A DNA stretch of 54,466 nt from contig JAJYAG010000023.1 of NCBI GenBank assembly GCA_021779665.1, positions 1 through 54,466 of the forward strand, given 5' to 3'. This DNA is from Bacteroidota bacterium. Its GTDB lineage: Bacteria; Bacteroidota; Bacteroidia; Bacteroidales; JAAUTT01. The first letter of the stretch is position 1. Every line of letters starts with the position of its first letter. The translations under genes and the position numbers were made by a program. The notes under the pieces were generated by a model. That model had not been told where the DNA came from and made no database searches. It saw only the letters and a list, made by a program, of their open reading frames with translations. Of this stretch, positions 34,692 to 45,001 are shown in pieces.

Positions 34692-36716
34692 ATGATTGAT
34701 ATGGATGTTCCATCTATAATAAATAGACAGATGAAACATAAAGACGTTAAGCTTATTATTCTTGAAGACGAACCTGCTCATGCCGAACTTATCAGCCGTC
34801 GTTTAACCGAAAATCAGAATGGATGTAATATTTCCATCGTGGGATCTTTAAGGGAGTTTGAACAAATTGTCGACTTTTTTCAGCCCGACCTGGTAATTGC
34901 TGATATGAACCTGCCCGACGGCAATGCCCTGTCGTTGCTCAACGGTAATGCCGATTCCCAACCCTGGCCTGTTTTGCTTATGACATCGTATGGCGATGAA
35001 GAATTGGCAGTGAAGGCCCTAAAATCGGGCGCACTGGATTATATTGTGAAATCGCCTGAGACCTTTAAAAATATAAAGCATGTAATAAACCGTAACATTC
35101 GCGAATGGCGCAATATTAAAAAAAGCCGGCTGGCAGAAAAAGCCATGCGCGAAAGCGAGAAGAAGTTTCGTACACTGTTCGAAACAAAGCAACAAGGTGT
35201 CGTTTACCAGGATTCAACCGGACAAATAGTAGAGGCCAATCCTGCGGCTGAAAAGATTCTTGGATTAAGCATTGATCAGATGCGCAACCGGACATCCATG
35301 GATCCCAGGTGGAAAGCGGTTCATGAGGACGGATCTCCTTTCCCGGGAGAAGATCACCCTGCCAACATTGCCCTGAGAAAGGGTATCAACGTAAAGGACG
35401 TGGTGATGGGAATTTATCATCCTTCGCTTGACGATTACAGGTGGATAATCGTAAACGCTATTCCCCAGCTTCACGAGGATAATTGTGTTCCATACCAGGT
35501 TTTTACAACTTTTACCGATATTACCGAACTTAAACAAACCCAGGAATTGTTGCAGAAACAAAATCTCGAACTGAAGCTTGCCAAAGACAAAGCTGAAGAG
35601 AGCGACCGGCTCAAATCGGCTTTTATGGCAAACATGAGCCACGAAATTCGTACTCCTATGAACGGGATTTTAGGGTTTGCCGACCTGCTGAAATCGCCAA
35701 ATCTTTCAGGCGAATCGCAGCAGAAATATATCGAAATAATTGAGATGAGCGGCCGACGTATGCTCGATATCATTAACGATCTGATAGATATCTCAAAAAT
35801 TGAAGCCGGCCAGATTGAAGTTAAGGAACAAACATTCAATATTATTGAGCTGATGGACGAACTGCTCGAGTTTTTTACCCCCGAAGCCAGGAACCGGCAG
35901 GTGGAACTGAAATACGAGCTAAAACTCAATCAAATTAAGAACCTGAAGACTGATCGTACCAAGTTATCGCAAATAATCATCAATCTTATAAAGAATGCCC
36001 TGAAATTTACTTCGGCAGGAGGAGCCATTGAATTTGGATGTGGAGTTAAAGACGGTGAATATCTTCAGTTTTATGTAATGGACAATGGTCTTGGAATACG
36101 AAAGGAGCTTCAAACCAAGATATTCGACAGATTCAGGCAAGGCGACACAGCCAAAGCTGAAGTTCACGAAGGAGTGGGTTTAGGACTTTCAATAAGCAAA
36201 GCTCTTGTTGAAATGCTGGGCGGAGAAATAGGCGTGGAATCTGAACCCGGCATAGGCTCGGTCTTTTATTTTACACTTCCCTACGAAGATTTCAGAAGTC
36301 ACAGCAATTCAACAAGCGAAGACGTTGGTGTTACTAAAAATCTTCCATGCGTAAATGTTTTGATAGCCGAAGATGACCATCCAAGTTATATTTTATTGAA
36401 AGAAATATTGAAACAGAACAACATAAACAGCTATCATGTAAATAATGGAAAAGATGCGGTTAATATGCTGAAAGAGCACGAGGATATAAATCTTGTTATT
36501 ATGGATGTTAAAATGCCTGTTATGAATGGCATTGAAGCAACCCAGGAAATAAAAAAGATAAAATCGGACATCCCGATTATTGCCCAGTCGGCATTTGTAA
36601 ATGAGAGTGATATTAAAAATGCGATAGAAGCTGGTTGTAACGATTATATCACCAAACCCATAAAAATTAACGAGCTTTTACATAAAATAGCGCATTATTG
36701 CAATTTTCAGGAATAG
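34692..36716 (+). CDS. hybrid histidine kinase, REC-PAS-HisKA-HATPase-REC
   Basis: 674-residue soluble protein. N-terminal receiver with Asp71 in VIADMNLPDG (about residues 18-135), a PAS domain (about 155-285), HisKA with His317 in ANMSHEIRTPMNGILGFADLL, HATPase_c with NLIKNALKFT, DNGLGI and GVGLGLSIS, and a C-terminal receiver with Asp605 in LVIMDVKMPVMNG. No membrane helix, so it senses an intracellular cue or is fed by the single-domain receiver upstream. Start at the ATG at 34692; the ATG at 34701 is nearly equivalent. Confidence 0.92.
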   Translation: MIDMDVPSIINRQMKHKDVKLIILEDEPAHAELISRRLTENQNGCNISIVGSLREFEQIVDFFQPDLVIADMNLPDGNALSLLNGNADSQPWPVLLMTSYGDEELAVKALKSGALDYIVKSPETFKNIKHVINRNIREWRNIKKSRLAEKAMRESEKKFRTLFETKQQGVVYQDSTGQIVEANPAAEKILGLSIDQMRNRTSMDPRWKAVHEDGSPFPGEDHPANIALRKGINVKDVVMGIYHPSLDDYRWIIVNAIPQLHEDNCVPYQVFTTFTDITELKQTQELLQKQNLELKLAKDKAEESDRLKSAFMANMSHEIRTPMNGILGFADLLKSPNLSGESQQKYIEIIEMSGRRMLDIINDLIDISKIEAGQIEVKEQTFNIIELMDELLEFFTPEARNRQVELKYELKLNQIKNLKTDRTKLSQIIINLIKNALKFTSAGGAIEFGCGVKDGEYLQFYVMDNGLGIRKELQTKIFDRFRQGDTAKAEVHEGVGLGLSISKALVEMLGGEIGVESEPGIGSVFYFTLPYEDFRSHSNSTSEDVGVTKNLPCVNVLIAEDDHPSYILLKEILKQNNINSYHVNNGKDAVNMLKEHEDINLVIMDVKMPVMNGIEATQEIKKIKSDIPIIAQSAFVNESDIKNAIEAGCNDYITKPIKINELLHKIAHYCNFQE

Positions 36717-36755
36717 CTACTTCGTTCAGAATGACAGTATGCTGTTGATAGAATT

Positions 36756-36796
36756 GGTGGGGTTGATGGCCGGCGAAGCCGCCCATCAACCCCACC
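36756..36796. repeat. strong hairpin between two-component genes
   Basis: Fourteen-base arms ggtggggttgatgg (36756-36769) and ccatcaaccccacc (36783-36796) with a further four-base inner stem cggc/gccg. There is no T-run, so it is more likely a dispersed palindromic repeat than a classic terminator, though it could still protect or end the hybrid kinase mRNA. The remainder of the 269-base gap is A/T rich without a gene. Confidence 0.55.
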
Positions 36797-36985
36797 CCTG
36801 AACCAAAACACTTGTTATTCCGAATGGAATTAAATGAAGTGAGGAATCTGATTTATGGGAGTAATTTGATTTTACATGCAATTATCCCGATAGCCAGTTT
36901 TTTTATTTATTGTCTGATGTTTAATAAAGTTATTTACATCAAGCTCACACTAAATTTAGTCACTGTATGAACATTCATAATCGAG

Positions 36986-38734
36986 CTATTCCACAAACAA
37001 AGGCAGGGTGAACATAAAGCTGCTGCCTTTGCCGGGTTCGCTTTCCATCCAAATTCGGCCGTCATGTTTCTCAACCAGTTCCTTGCAGAGTAACAATCCG
37101 AGGCCGGTACCTTTTTCACGGGCAGTTCCGTATGTGGTATGGGTTTGGGTAATATCCCATAGTTTTTTCTGGTTTTCCTCACTTATGCCAATCCCATTAT
37201 CGGTAACATTAATGGTCGCAAATGATTGTTCCTTTTTGGCAGAAACCACGATATTCCCGTGCTCATTACAAAATTTTACGGCATTGTTTACCAGGTTTCT
37301 CAAAACAATCTTCACCATGTTGTAATCGGCATTTAGTAACAGATCTTCCAAACCTGAACTTTGTATTGTAATGTTTTTAATGTTAGCCTGAGGAGCTATA
37401 TCATCGGTAACACTCCTGTAAATAACCAAAAAATTAACACAAACCGGGTTAAAAGGCAGTTTTCCCATATTGGAGGTCGACCAAAGCAGCAAATCTTCCA
37501 TCAGTCCATAAGTACGTCTGGCTGTTTGGAGCATCAGGTTCAACTGTCTTTCGGCAATCTCTGCCTTTGTTTCTTTGAAATTAAACAGCAACAATTCCGA
37601 CAGGCTGATCAGCGAGCTAAAAGGGCCTTTCAGGTCGTGTGCAAGGATGGACAGGAACCTGTCCTTACCTTTATTTAGGTGGTCGAGTTCGGTGGCGTAT
37701 TTCTGAAGTTGTATCTCGCTTGCTTTTCGGTCGGTTATATCAGTAAAGGATGCTATTATCTTTCTGGAAGATGGTATCAGTGAAACTGACATCAGCCCGT
37801 GCCTTTCCTCTCCATCTTTTTTGTAAAAATTAAATTCATATTTCATTGGAGCCGTTTCCGAATCCCGCACCCTGAGATTATGATATTGTTTTAAGCGTTC
37901 CAGATCATGGCTCGGGATATGTGTTGTCCAACTGGTACCAACAACTTCCTCTTTCCGGTAACCACTCATCTGGCAATAAGCATCGTTCACCAGCTCCACG
38001 GTCGAGTCAGAATTAATCAATACCATTGCTGCCGAATTCTGAGTAAAAAGTGTCCGGAATTCTTCCTCGCTCGCGCGCAACTGTCCTGTTAACCGTTGGT
38101 TATGGATCACGAAAAACATTGTGGTCCAGGCAATATCTATTACCATACTGGAAAGAAACTGGAGGTCGTTTACAAAACTACTCACAAACAATCCTCTGAT
38201 GTCGGGGAAGAAAAGCCAGATGAAAATTCTGGAGGTGGTGATTATTGCAAATGCAAAGAACAACGCAGATGTAAACAGATACGTGTAATTCCGCCCGGAG
38301 GAACGGTTCTTCCATATTAATAACCCCAGGATAACACACACCGTCGAAATGGTGATGCCAACCACAAACGTCCTGATAAAAATGTTATTGATTATATAGG
38401 TAAAATAAGCTAAAAACAGACAGTAAAGAACAAGACTCCCAACAGTAAATACTCTATGCAGATATTTAACTTTTTTGTCAAAAAACTTTAAAAGTCCGAA
38501 TATCCGCAACAAGCCGGCACTGAAAAACAGCATCTGGCAAGTTATAACCGTAATAAGGTCAGGGAAATGATTTCTTTGGGAGAGAAGCAGGTATCCAACG
38601 GATGCAAAAAAGGTTGAAACAATCCAATAATTAATACCTGCAAAAGTAGGTTGGGTCTTCTTGATTACATAGGTGTAAACACCCAAAAAAAGGCTGATAA
38701 CGAACAAACAAATCAGGTACACCTTAATTTCCAT
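36986..38734 (-). CDS. membrane PAS sensor histidine kinase
   Basis: 582-residue kinase with seven or so N-terminal membrane helices (about residues 5-215), a PAS domain (about 225-345; NSAAMVLINSDSTVELVNDAY), HisKA with His366 in SILAHDLKGPFSSL, and HATPase_c with NLVNNAVKFC, DNGIGI and GTGLGLLLCKEL. No receiver domain. The helices have small loops, as in 7TM sensor kinases, suggesting a membrane-embedded or lipid-soluble signal. Divergent from the REC-PAS-HTH regulator at 38875, with 140 bases between them, a natural cognate pair. Confidence 0.92.
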   Translation of the reverse strand: MEIKVYLICLFVISLFLGVYTYVIKKTQPTFAGINYWIVSTFFASVGYLLLSQRNHFPDLITVITCQMLFFSAGLLRIFGLLKFFDKKVKYLHRVFTVGSLVLYCLFLAYFTYIINNIFIRTFVVGITISTVCVILGLLIWKNRSSGRNYTYLFTSALFFAFAIITTSRIFIWLFFPDIRGLFVSSFVNDLQFLSSMVIDIAWTTMFFVIHNQRLTGQLRASEEEFRTLFTQNSAAMVLINSDSTVELVNDAYCQMSGYRKEEVVGTSWTTHIPSHDLERLKQYHNLRVRDSETAPMKYEFNFYKKDGEERHGLMSVSLIPSSRKIIASFTDITDRKASEIQLQKYATELDHLNKGKDRFLSILAHDLKGPFSSLISLSELLLFNFKETKAEIAERQLNLMLQTARRTYGLMEDLLLWSTSNMGKLPFNPVCVNFLVIYRSVTDDIAPQANIKNITIQSSGLEDLLLNADYNMVKIVLRNLVNNAVKFCNEHGNIVVSAKKEQSFATINVTDNGIGISEENQKKLWDITQTHTTYGTAREKGTGLGLLLCKELVEKHDGRIWMESEPGKGSSFMFTLPLFVE

Positions 38735-38874
38735 TTTCTCTATAAAGTCAGATTGTATTAAATTTACAAAATAAAAAAAATCAAAACTAGTGCCTGTACT
38801 TTTTTATTCCTAATTACTACGACTATTTGTTAGTATTTGAAAGAAAGGGGCAGAAAATTGATTTTCAGAAAGTG

Positions 38875-40095
38875 ATGAACATGAGTGATGTCCGTATTTT
38901 AATTTTAGATGACGACCCAAGTATTTTGCAAACCATGGAGTTCATCTTTAAAGTGTATGAACCAGGTTTTCAGCTGATCCTGTTGGATGGATCGGTTGAT
39001 GCTGTTGAAACAGTTAAAAAAACAGACCCGCATGTCATCATTACCGATTGGGAAATGCCCGGGATGAATGGCATTGAAGTTATAAAAGAAATCAGGAAGC
39101 ATAAACAGTTTGATGCCATTCCAATCATAATGACAACGGGCATTATGAGCAATTCGGAACATTTAAAAACAGCTCTGGCCGCAGGTGCTAACGATTTCAT
39201 TTTAAAACCATTCGACCAGATTATTATGGTAGCGCGCACCCGCTCCATGGTAACACTTTCTCTGACTTTAAGGAACCTGCACTTGCAGAACTCCATCATC
39301 CTTGAAAACAATCGGTTTATACGATCTTTGCTGCAGACTGTGCCGCAACCTATGGTCTATTACACCATCGAAGGGATTATTACAGAGTATAACGAGAAAT
39401 TTGAGGCATTTTCCGGATGTAAAGTGAATCTTAGAGGATCGCTCATATACAAAAGGTATAACGAGAGAACGGCAAGCATTCACCTGGAGGCCGACAAAGA
39501 ACTAATTCGCTCCGGCATTATTAAAAGTTACGATACATTTGAGGAGGCTGATGGTTTATTCCTTCTCCACTCCAAAACCCTTTATCTTGATGCACAGGGC
39601 AAACCCGAAGGAATCATGCACATCATTACTGATGTTACTGAAATACGGAATGCGCAGAACGAAATTCTCGAAAACAAGAAAAAGGAACTGGTATCCAATG
39701 CCCTCCAGCTGGTGCAGATAAGCGAAACGAATGCACTGTTTCTTGAAAAGCTGAAAGATATTGTGCCCTACACCGATGACCATGGTAAAAAGTTAATCAA
39801 TCTGCTGATGGCCGAACACAGCAACACCTCAAATACCATCCGGTGGAAAGAGTTTGAAGCGCACTTTGCCAATGTTTACGAAGATTTTTATCAGCGTCTT
39901 GTTCAAAAGCATCCGGAACTTACTCCCGGTGAACGAAAGCTATGTGCCATGCTCCGCTTAAAATTATCAACCAAAGAAATTGCCACGCTCACTTTACAAA
40001 ACCCACAAAGTATCGATATTGCCCGGTATCGTATCCGAAAAAAGCTGCAATTATCGCAGGATGTGAATCTTGTATCCTACCTATCCGGGTTTTGA
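38875..40095 (+). CDS. response regulator with REC, PAS-like and LuxR-type HTH domains
   Basis: 406-residue regulator. Receiver (about residues 3-120) with Asp58 in VIITDWEMPGMNG, a PAS-like domain (about 145-255), a coiled linker (NEILENKKKELVSNALQL) and a C-terminal helix-turn-helix with LTPGERKLCAMLRLKLSTKEIATL, the common Bacteroidota LuxR-type form. The longest frame starts at TTG 38827; the ATG at 38875 (MNMSDVRILILDDD) is a better start, with a second ATG six bases later. It is placed to regulate the giant surface-protein genes that follow on the same strand. Confidence 0.88.
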   Translation: MNMSDVRILILDDDPSILQTMEFIFKVYEPGFQLILLDGSVDAVETVKKTDPHVIITDWEMPGMNGIEVIKEIRKHKQFDAIPIIMTTGIMSNSEHLKTALAAGANDFILKPFDQIIMVARTRSMVTLSLTLRNLHLQNSIILENNRFIRSLLQTVPQPMVYYTIEGIITEYNEKFEAFSGCKVNLRGSLIYKRYNERTASIHLEADKELIRSGIIKSYDTFEEADGLFLLHSKTLYLDAQGKPEGIMHIITDVTEIRNAQNEILENKKKELVSNALQLVQISETNALFLEKLKDIVPYTDDHGKKLINLLMAEHSNTSNTIRWKEFEAHFANVYEDFYQRLVQKHPELTPGERKLCAMLRLKLSTKEIATLTLQNPQSIDIARYRIRKKLQLSQDVNLVSYLSGF

Positions 40096-40310
40096 TCAAA
40101 TATTGGTTTCATCGGCTTGTATAGATTTTGTATAGATTGTTCATCAATCTCAACTCATCCTGTTTTAGTAATCTTGCGTAAAAAGATCAATAAAACCTAA
40201 AAGGTTAAAAGTTTTATTATTAAATTTAATAATGGTTCATTGAGTGGCGCTCCTGTACTTGTGTATGTGGTTGTTTGTGAACTGTATAAACCTACTTTAA
40301 TCTCAATTTT

Positions 40311-43300
40311 ATGCAAGCTAGAATTTTGGCTTCCCTGGTATTTATCTGGTTATTCCAATCTTACATGTTTGGACAAACTGCCGGGATGATTCTTAAGCCA
40401 GCCGGAGCCCCCGGCAATACAGTGCTCGATCCTGATGGTGACGGCTATGTTTCGCAAAAGACAAATGGTGTTCAGATGGGTTTTACAATTCCTCCCGATA
40501 ATGACGTTGCCAACAGCGAAATTCCATTTGTACCCATTGTACGTCCCGACCCTACAGGCGATTTATTACGCGGTCCCGTTGGAGCTTTCTCCGAAATTGT
40601 TGGTACCGACGCAGCGGGCAACAATGCCATTATGGTTTATAACGACGGAACCAACCTGCTTTTCCGTTTCAGGTTAAGTGGTTACGCTCCGAATTCAAAG
40701 TCTTATTCCATAATGATAGACACCGACCAGAAGTTTGGTTTTACCGGTGTCAATGCCGATCCGAATGCTATTCCCGGTAACGCAGGTTTTGAGGTTGAAA
40801 TAGTGTTAAGGACCAACTTTTCAGTTGATGCTTATAATGTGGACGGAACCACTTCGGGAACTTTGGTTACCACTTACCCTTACGAAACCAATTGCCAGAA
40901 AGCGCTTGCAGTTTCGAATGCCGGAGGCGATGACGATTATTTTTACGATTTTTATCTGCCTTTGTCCGGTCTTAGCTCTGTTGGAATTACAGCCTCCACT
41001 CCCTTACGTTTTGTTGCAACAACCGTTATGAACCCCAATCCCGGAGTCGGGAACAATGCCTTGTCCGATATCGGTGGTATTACTACAAAATCCAGCCCCG
41101 ATGCTATTTTTACCGAACTTGTCGATTCCCAGACACCGACCACTACCGGAAACATCAATTCCGGTGGCGTATTGGACCGTTCTGCATGTCCTGCCATAAA
41201 TCCTGTTTCAGTATCGAGTACTACCATAACAGGAACTTCCTCCGAAGCTGCAGGAACACTTATTAAAGTTTATGTTTATCAAAGCAACGGATCTACCCTG
41301 ATCGGAAGTGGAACAACATTAGTCGCTGCCGGTTCATGGAGCATCAACGTGTCAGCTTTAAATCCCGCGGTGATCCTTGCTGTTGGTCAGGTTGTAAAGG
41401 CAACTGCCACAGCTGCGGAGAAAGGCGCATCGTACGATAACTGCAGTTTAAAAACAGTAAGCAACTGTACCTCGGCTACAAGTAATGTCGGAGTTGTGCT
41501 TACAAAAATAAGCGGAAGCAAAGGTTATACTGTCGCAAATACATTTCCTACCGGAACCATCATAACCTGGTATAATTCCGACTTTACCCCTGCAAACTAT
41601 GTTACCAAGAGTGGCGGATCAACGTATATCCAAAACCCGCAAACAACAACTGCTCCAAGCCAAACTATTTCATTTTCAACTGAAACAGGACAAACATTTC
41701 CTGCAGGAGTATTTTATTTCACATTTCAGGAGCCCGGTAAGTGCGTTTCGTCCTTTATGTACGACTGCCAGTATAGTGTTGACGGGACATCTGTTGTTCC
41801 GGTAATCACTACTCCGGTAATCACCACAAATACAGTTTCCATATCGGGAACCTGTGGTTCATCCGCCGAAACCATGGTCAGTCTTTTTGCCGATGGCGTT
41901 TTTCTGAAGAGTACACGGGTTGTAAGCTCCTCAAGCTGGACCATCAGCGGGCTTAATCTTTCATCATACGGTTGCGCTGTAATAACAGCCTCCGCAAGCG
42001 ATGCAGGAAAATGTCCGTCGACAACAGCAAGCGGAGTGACAGTATCGCGGGTTGCACTCAAGCCATCGTTCAGCAGCAGCGGGTGCTCCTCTTCCTCTCC
42101 CGTAGCGGCCATCAGCGGATATTCCACCGAAGCCGACGGATCCACCGTTACCCTGTTTAAAACCAATCCTTCGCGCTCACCGGTCGGTACTGCTACAGTT
42201 TCCGGAGGCTCGTGGACAGCATCATCACTCAGCCTTCTTGCCGGCGACAATATCGTTGCAGCGGTAACAGCAGGAACCTGCCTGTTACAGGGACCCGATT
42301 CCGATCCGGTAACCATTGCCATTAAAACCAATATTGGAGGTTACACCATCTCGATAAACACTCCCACCGAAGGGCAAAGTGCTGTAACAGGAACCATTTC
42401 CGGAGGAACTTACCCCGTTACACTGAGGGTATATGCCGACCAGTCGCAGATAGGTGATGCCATAGTTATAAATGCTGCCGGAAGCTGGAGTGTCGGAAGT
42501 TTGCTCTCGACCGACCTTTACCCGGGAGCTACCATCAATGTAACTCTTACAGGCACCGGCTGTGAAAGCGATTTCAGCAATGCTTCTGCCATAGTGCAGT
42601 GTATTCCGCCAGCGGTTCCATCGGCTGTAGGAGGAAGTTACACCTACTGCTACGGAGGTGCAGGAAGTATAAACCTTACAACATCGCAAAGCGGCGTAAT
42701 TTACCAGTTAATAAATAATTCAGGAGTTGCACAGGGTCCATCGTACATGGGCAACGGAAGTCCTATAAAACTGACAACCTTTGCTCTTACCAGCGATTTG
42801 ACTAACATACTTGTAAAAGCTTTTAAGGTAGGTTTAAATTCATGTTTTGTCACTTCATCAGCCAATATAAATTTCACACCGCAAACCACAACACCATCCA
42901 TAACATTTTCGTCCACCAGCGTTTCAGTTCAGAAAGGAAACACATCGGTAAATCTGCCCTTCACAGCTAAGTCGGGCTCACCATCAGCCGATACATATAC
43001 CATCGATTTTTCGGTTGCTGCCAAAGCACAGGGTTTTCTTAATGTGTCAACACCTGTAGCTGTTCCAGCTGCACCCGGAAATATTTCAATAGCTGTGCCC
43101 GCAGGAGCAGCTCCTGGTAATTACCCGGGAACGCTTACAGTTAAAGAAACCAGCGGATCGACATGCGACGGCAACTACAGTTTTACAATAACCGTATATG
43201 GCCCATCCTCGCCTCCGGTGATAAGCACCCAGCCCATGAACAAGGCAATATGCAGCGGAAACACAGCAGTGCTGGGCGTTGCTGCTGCAGGATCAGGAAC

Positions 43301-44999
43301 TGTCACTTATCAGTGGCAGTCGGCAAATTCTTATTTTGGAACTTATTCGAATGTAACCGAAGGAACAGGAGCAACTTCAGCAAGCTACACTACAGCAGGT
43401 CTCACGGCAACAAAATACTACCGGGTTGTTGTTTCCAATGCCTCGGGCAGTGTAATCAGCAATGTTGCAACTGTTACAGTAAACAAAACTCCTGCACTTT
43501 CCGGATCAATCAACGGAGACGGCAATTTATGTTCTGGTCAATCGCTTAACTATAGTGTTGTGCCATCGCCCGAAGCCACCTCTTACAGCTGGAGTTACAA
43601 TGGTTCCAATACAATCATCAATGGCACTTCGGATGCCGTTTCTTTGAATTTTGCACCCGATGCTACTTCAGGAGTATTGAAAGTGCATGGGAATAATGCA
43701 TGTGGGTCAGGGGATGATTTAACTTATAGCATAACAGTAAATCCGGCACCATTTATAAATAATATGACCGGCAGTGCCTGCAGCGGAACAGCCTTTTCCA
43801 TTACCCCATTAGATGGAGCAAACGGCTTTGTACCTTCAGGAACTACTTATAGTTGGGGTGTTCCTGTTGTAACCGGCGGCATGACCGGCGGAGCATCAGG
43901 TACCGGGGAAGCTATTGTCGGCACACTTGTAAATACCACCAGCAGCGCTCAAACGGCAACATATACAGCTACACCTGTTAAAGGAAGCTGTCCTGGCAAC
44001 AATTTTACTGTCATCATAAGTGTAAATCCAACGATAAACATTACCACAACACCTGTCAATCTGCTTTGCAACGGAGCATCCACTGGGAGGGTTGGCATTA
44101 CGGTTTCGGGTGGAACACCGGGGTATACCTATGCTTGGACAGGTCCTGGAGGTTTTACATCGACAGCTCCCAATATCAGCGGACTGGCGGCCGGAGTATA
44201 CAATCTGGCAGTAACCGATAGCAAGAGTTGCACTGCAAATGGCTCTGCAACGGTAAATCAGCCTGCTGCAATTACAATCACTCCCACCATTACAGCCCCA
44301 ACCTGCAATGGAGGAGCAACAGGAGCAATTTCGCTTAGTGTAACAGGCGGAACCGGTTCCATGAGCTATTTATGGAACGATGGTATCTCAACCCAGGACC
44401 GAACGAATTTAACGGCTGGTAATTATTCAGTTACAGTCACCGATGGAAATGGATGTACAAAATCGTCGGGAGTTATTGCAGTATCAGAACCTGCCGCAAT
44501 ATCTGCGCTGGCAGCAGCATCGTCCATCGATTGTTACGGAGGAACATCAACCATTACCGTCACTGCAACCGGCGGAACCGGAACATTGAACTACAATCTG
44601 AATGGTGCTCTTTTCCAGGCCGGAAATGCTTTTGAAGGAATATCAGCTTCATCCAGTCCTTACAATATTGTTGTAAAAGACGGAAACGGCTGTACCAAAA
44701 CAGCAAATGTAACAGTTACCCAGCCTCCCGCCTTGGCACTCAGCAGTGTGATCACAAAAGAAGAATGTCCGGGGAAAGCCAATGGAGCAATTGATTTGAC
44801 AATAAGCGGAGGAACACCCTCTTATAATAAGAATTGGACAGATGTTACAGGTACAGATAATGATGAGGACAGAACCGGGTTAACAGCAGGCTCATATACC
44901 ATTACTGTTACCGATTCCAAGGGCTGTACAGCTATAAACACCATTACTATATCAGTTTTAAATCCTGCTCCGGTAGTTCCTGGAACAATTACAAAATGA
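40311..44999 (+). CDS. giant secreted Ig-like/SprB-repeat protein without visible sorting domain
   Basis: 1562 residues. A signal peptide (residues 1-22, ending SYMFGQ) is followed by a conserved globular head (about 25-300; VLDPDGDGYVSQKTNG near its start), then Ig-like or Big-type sandwiches (about 300-860), PKD/Ig modules with the TYQWQ core (about 960-1240) and four SprB repeats (about 1240-1560; each with C(N/Y)G, SGGTP.Y and TDSKGCT-type cores). SprB repeats are found in gliding and adhesion proteins secreted by the type IX system. The reading frame ends abruptly after the fourth SprB repeat with VVPGTITK, which looks like the first strand of a further domain. No type A or B T9SS C-terminal domain is present. 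The next gene starts two bases later. Surface adhesin is the likely role. Confidence 0.8.
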   Translation: MQARILASLVFIWLFQSYMFGQTAGMILKPAGAPGNTVLDPDGDGYVSQKTNGVQMGFTIPPDNDVANSEIPFVPIVRPDPTGDLLRGPVGAFSEIVGTDAAGNNAIMVYNDGTNLLFRFRLSGYAPNSKSYSIMIDTDQKFGFTGVNADPNAIPGNAGFEVEIVLRTNFSVDAYNVDGTTSGTLVTTYPYETNCQKALAVSNAGGDDDYFYDFYLPLSGLSSVGITASTPLRFVATTVMNPNPGVGNNALSDIGGITTKSSPDAIFTELVDSQTPTTTGNINSGGVLDRSACPAINPVSVSSTTITGTSSEAAGTLIKVYVYQSNGSTLIGSGTTLVAAGSWSINVSALNPAVILAVGQVVKATATAAEKGASYDNCSLKTVSNCTSATSNVGVVLTKISGSKGYTVANTFPTGTIITWYNSDFTPANYVTKSGGSTYIQNPQTTTAPSQTISFSTETGQTFPAGVFYFTFQEPGKCVSSFMYDCQYSVDGTSVVPVITTPVITTNTVSISGTCGSSAETMVSLFADGVFLKSTRVVSSSSWTISGLNLSSYGCAVITASASDAGKCPSTTASGVTVSRVALKPSFSSSGCSSSSPVAAISGYSTEADGSTVTLFKTNPSRSPVGTATVSGGSWTASSLSLLAGDNIVAAVTAGTCLLQGPDSDPVTIAIKTNIGGYTISINTPTEGQSAVTGTISGGTYPVTLRVYADQSQIGDAIVINAAGSWSVGSLLSTDLYPGATINVTLTGTGCESDFSNASAIVQCIPPAVPSAVGGSYTYCYGGAGSINLTTSQSGVIYQLINNSGVAQGPSYMGNGSPIKLTTFALTSDLTNILVKAFKVGLNSCFVTSSANINFTPQTTTPSITFSSTSVSVQKGNTSVNLPFTAKSGSPSADTYTIDFSVAAKAQGFLNVSTPVAVPAAPGNISIAVPAGAAPGNYPGTLTVKETSGSTCDGNYSFTITVYGPSSPPVISTQPMNKAICSGNTAVLGVAAAGSGTVTYQWQSANSYFGTYSNVTEGTGATSASYTTAGLTATKYYRVVVSNASGSVISNVATVTVNKTPALSGSINGDGNLCSGQSLNYSVVPSPEATSYSWSYNGSNTIINGTSDAVSLNFAPDATSGVLKVHGNNACGSGDDLTYSITVNPAPFINNMTGSACSGTAFSITPLDGANGFVPSGTTYSWGVPVVTGGMTGGASGTGEAIVGTLVNTTSSAQTATYTATPVKGSCPGNNFTVIISVNPTINITTTPVNLLCNGASTGRVGITVSGGTPGYTYAWTGPGGFTSTAPNISGLAAGVYNLAVTDSKSCTANGSATVNQPAAITITPTITAPTCNGGATGAISLSVTGGTGSMSYLWNDGISTQDRTNLTAGNYSVTVTDGNGCTKSSGVIAVSEPAAISALAAASSIDCYGGTSTITVTATGGTGTLNYNLNGALFQAGNAFEGISASSSPYNIVVKDGNGCTKTANVTVTQPPALALSSVITKEECPGKANGAIDLTISGGTPSYNKNWTDVTGTDNDEDRTGLTAGSYTITVTDSKGCTAINTITISVLNPAPVVPGTITK
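44030..44990 (+). repeat. four tandem SprB repeats in the first giant protein
   Basis: Units of 70-80 codons starting at about 44035, 44270, 44495 and 44730. Each has an early Cys (LLCNG, PTCNG, IDCYG, EECPG), a central Gly-Gly-Thr turn and a late Cys in TDxKxC. The third has lost the usual W in the central strand, showing divergence within the array. Confidence 0.75.
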
Positions 45000-45001
45000 T
45001 T

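Noticed and set aside
36756-36796. Classic intrinsic terminator
   Set aside because: The stem is strong but no T-run follows on either strand; listed as a repeat hairpin.
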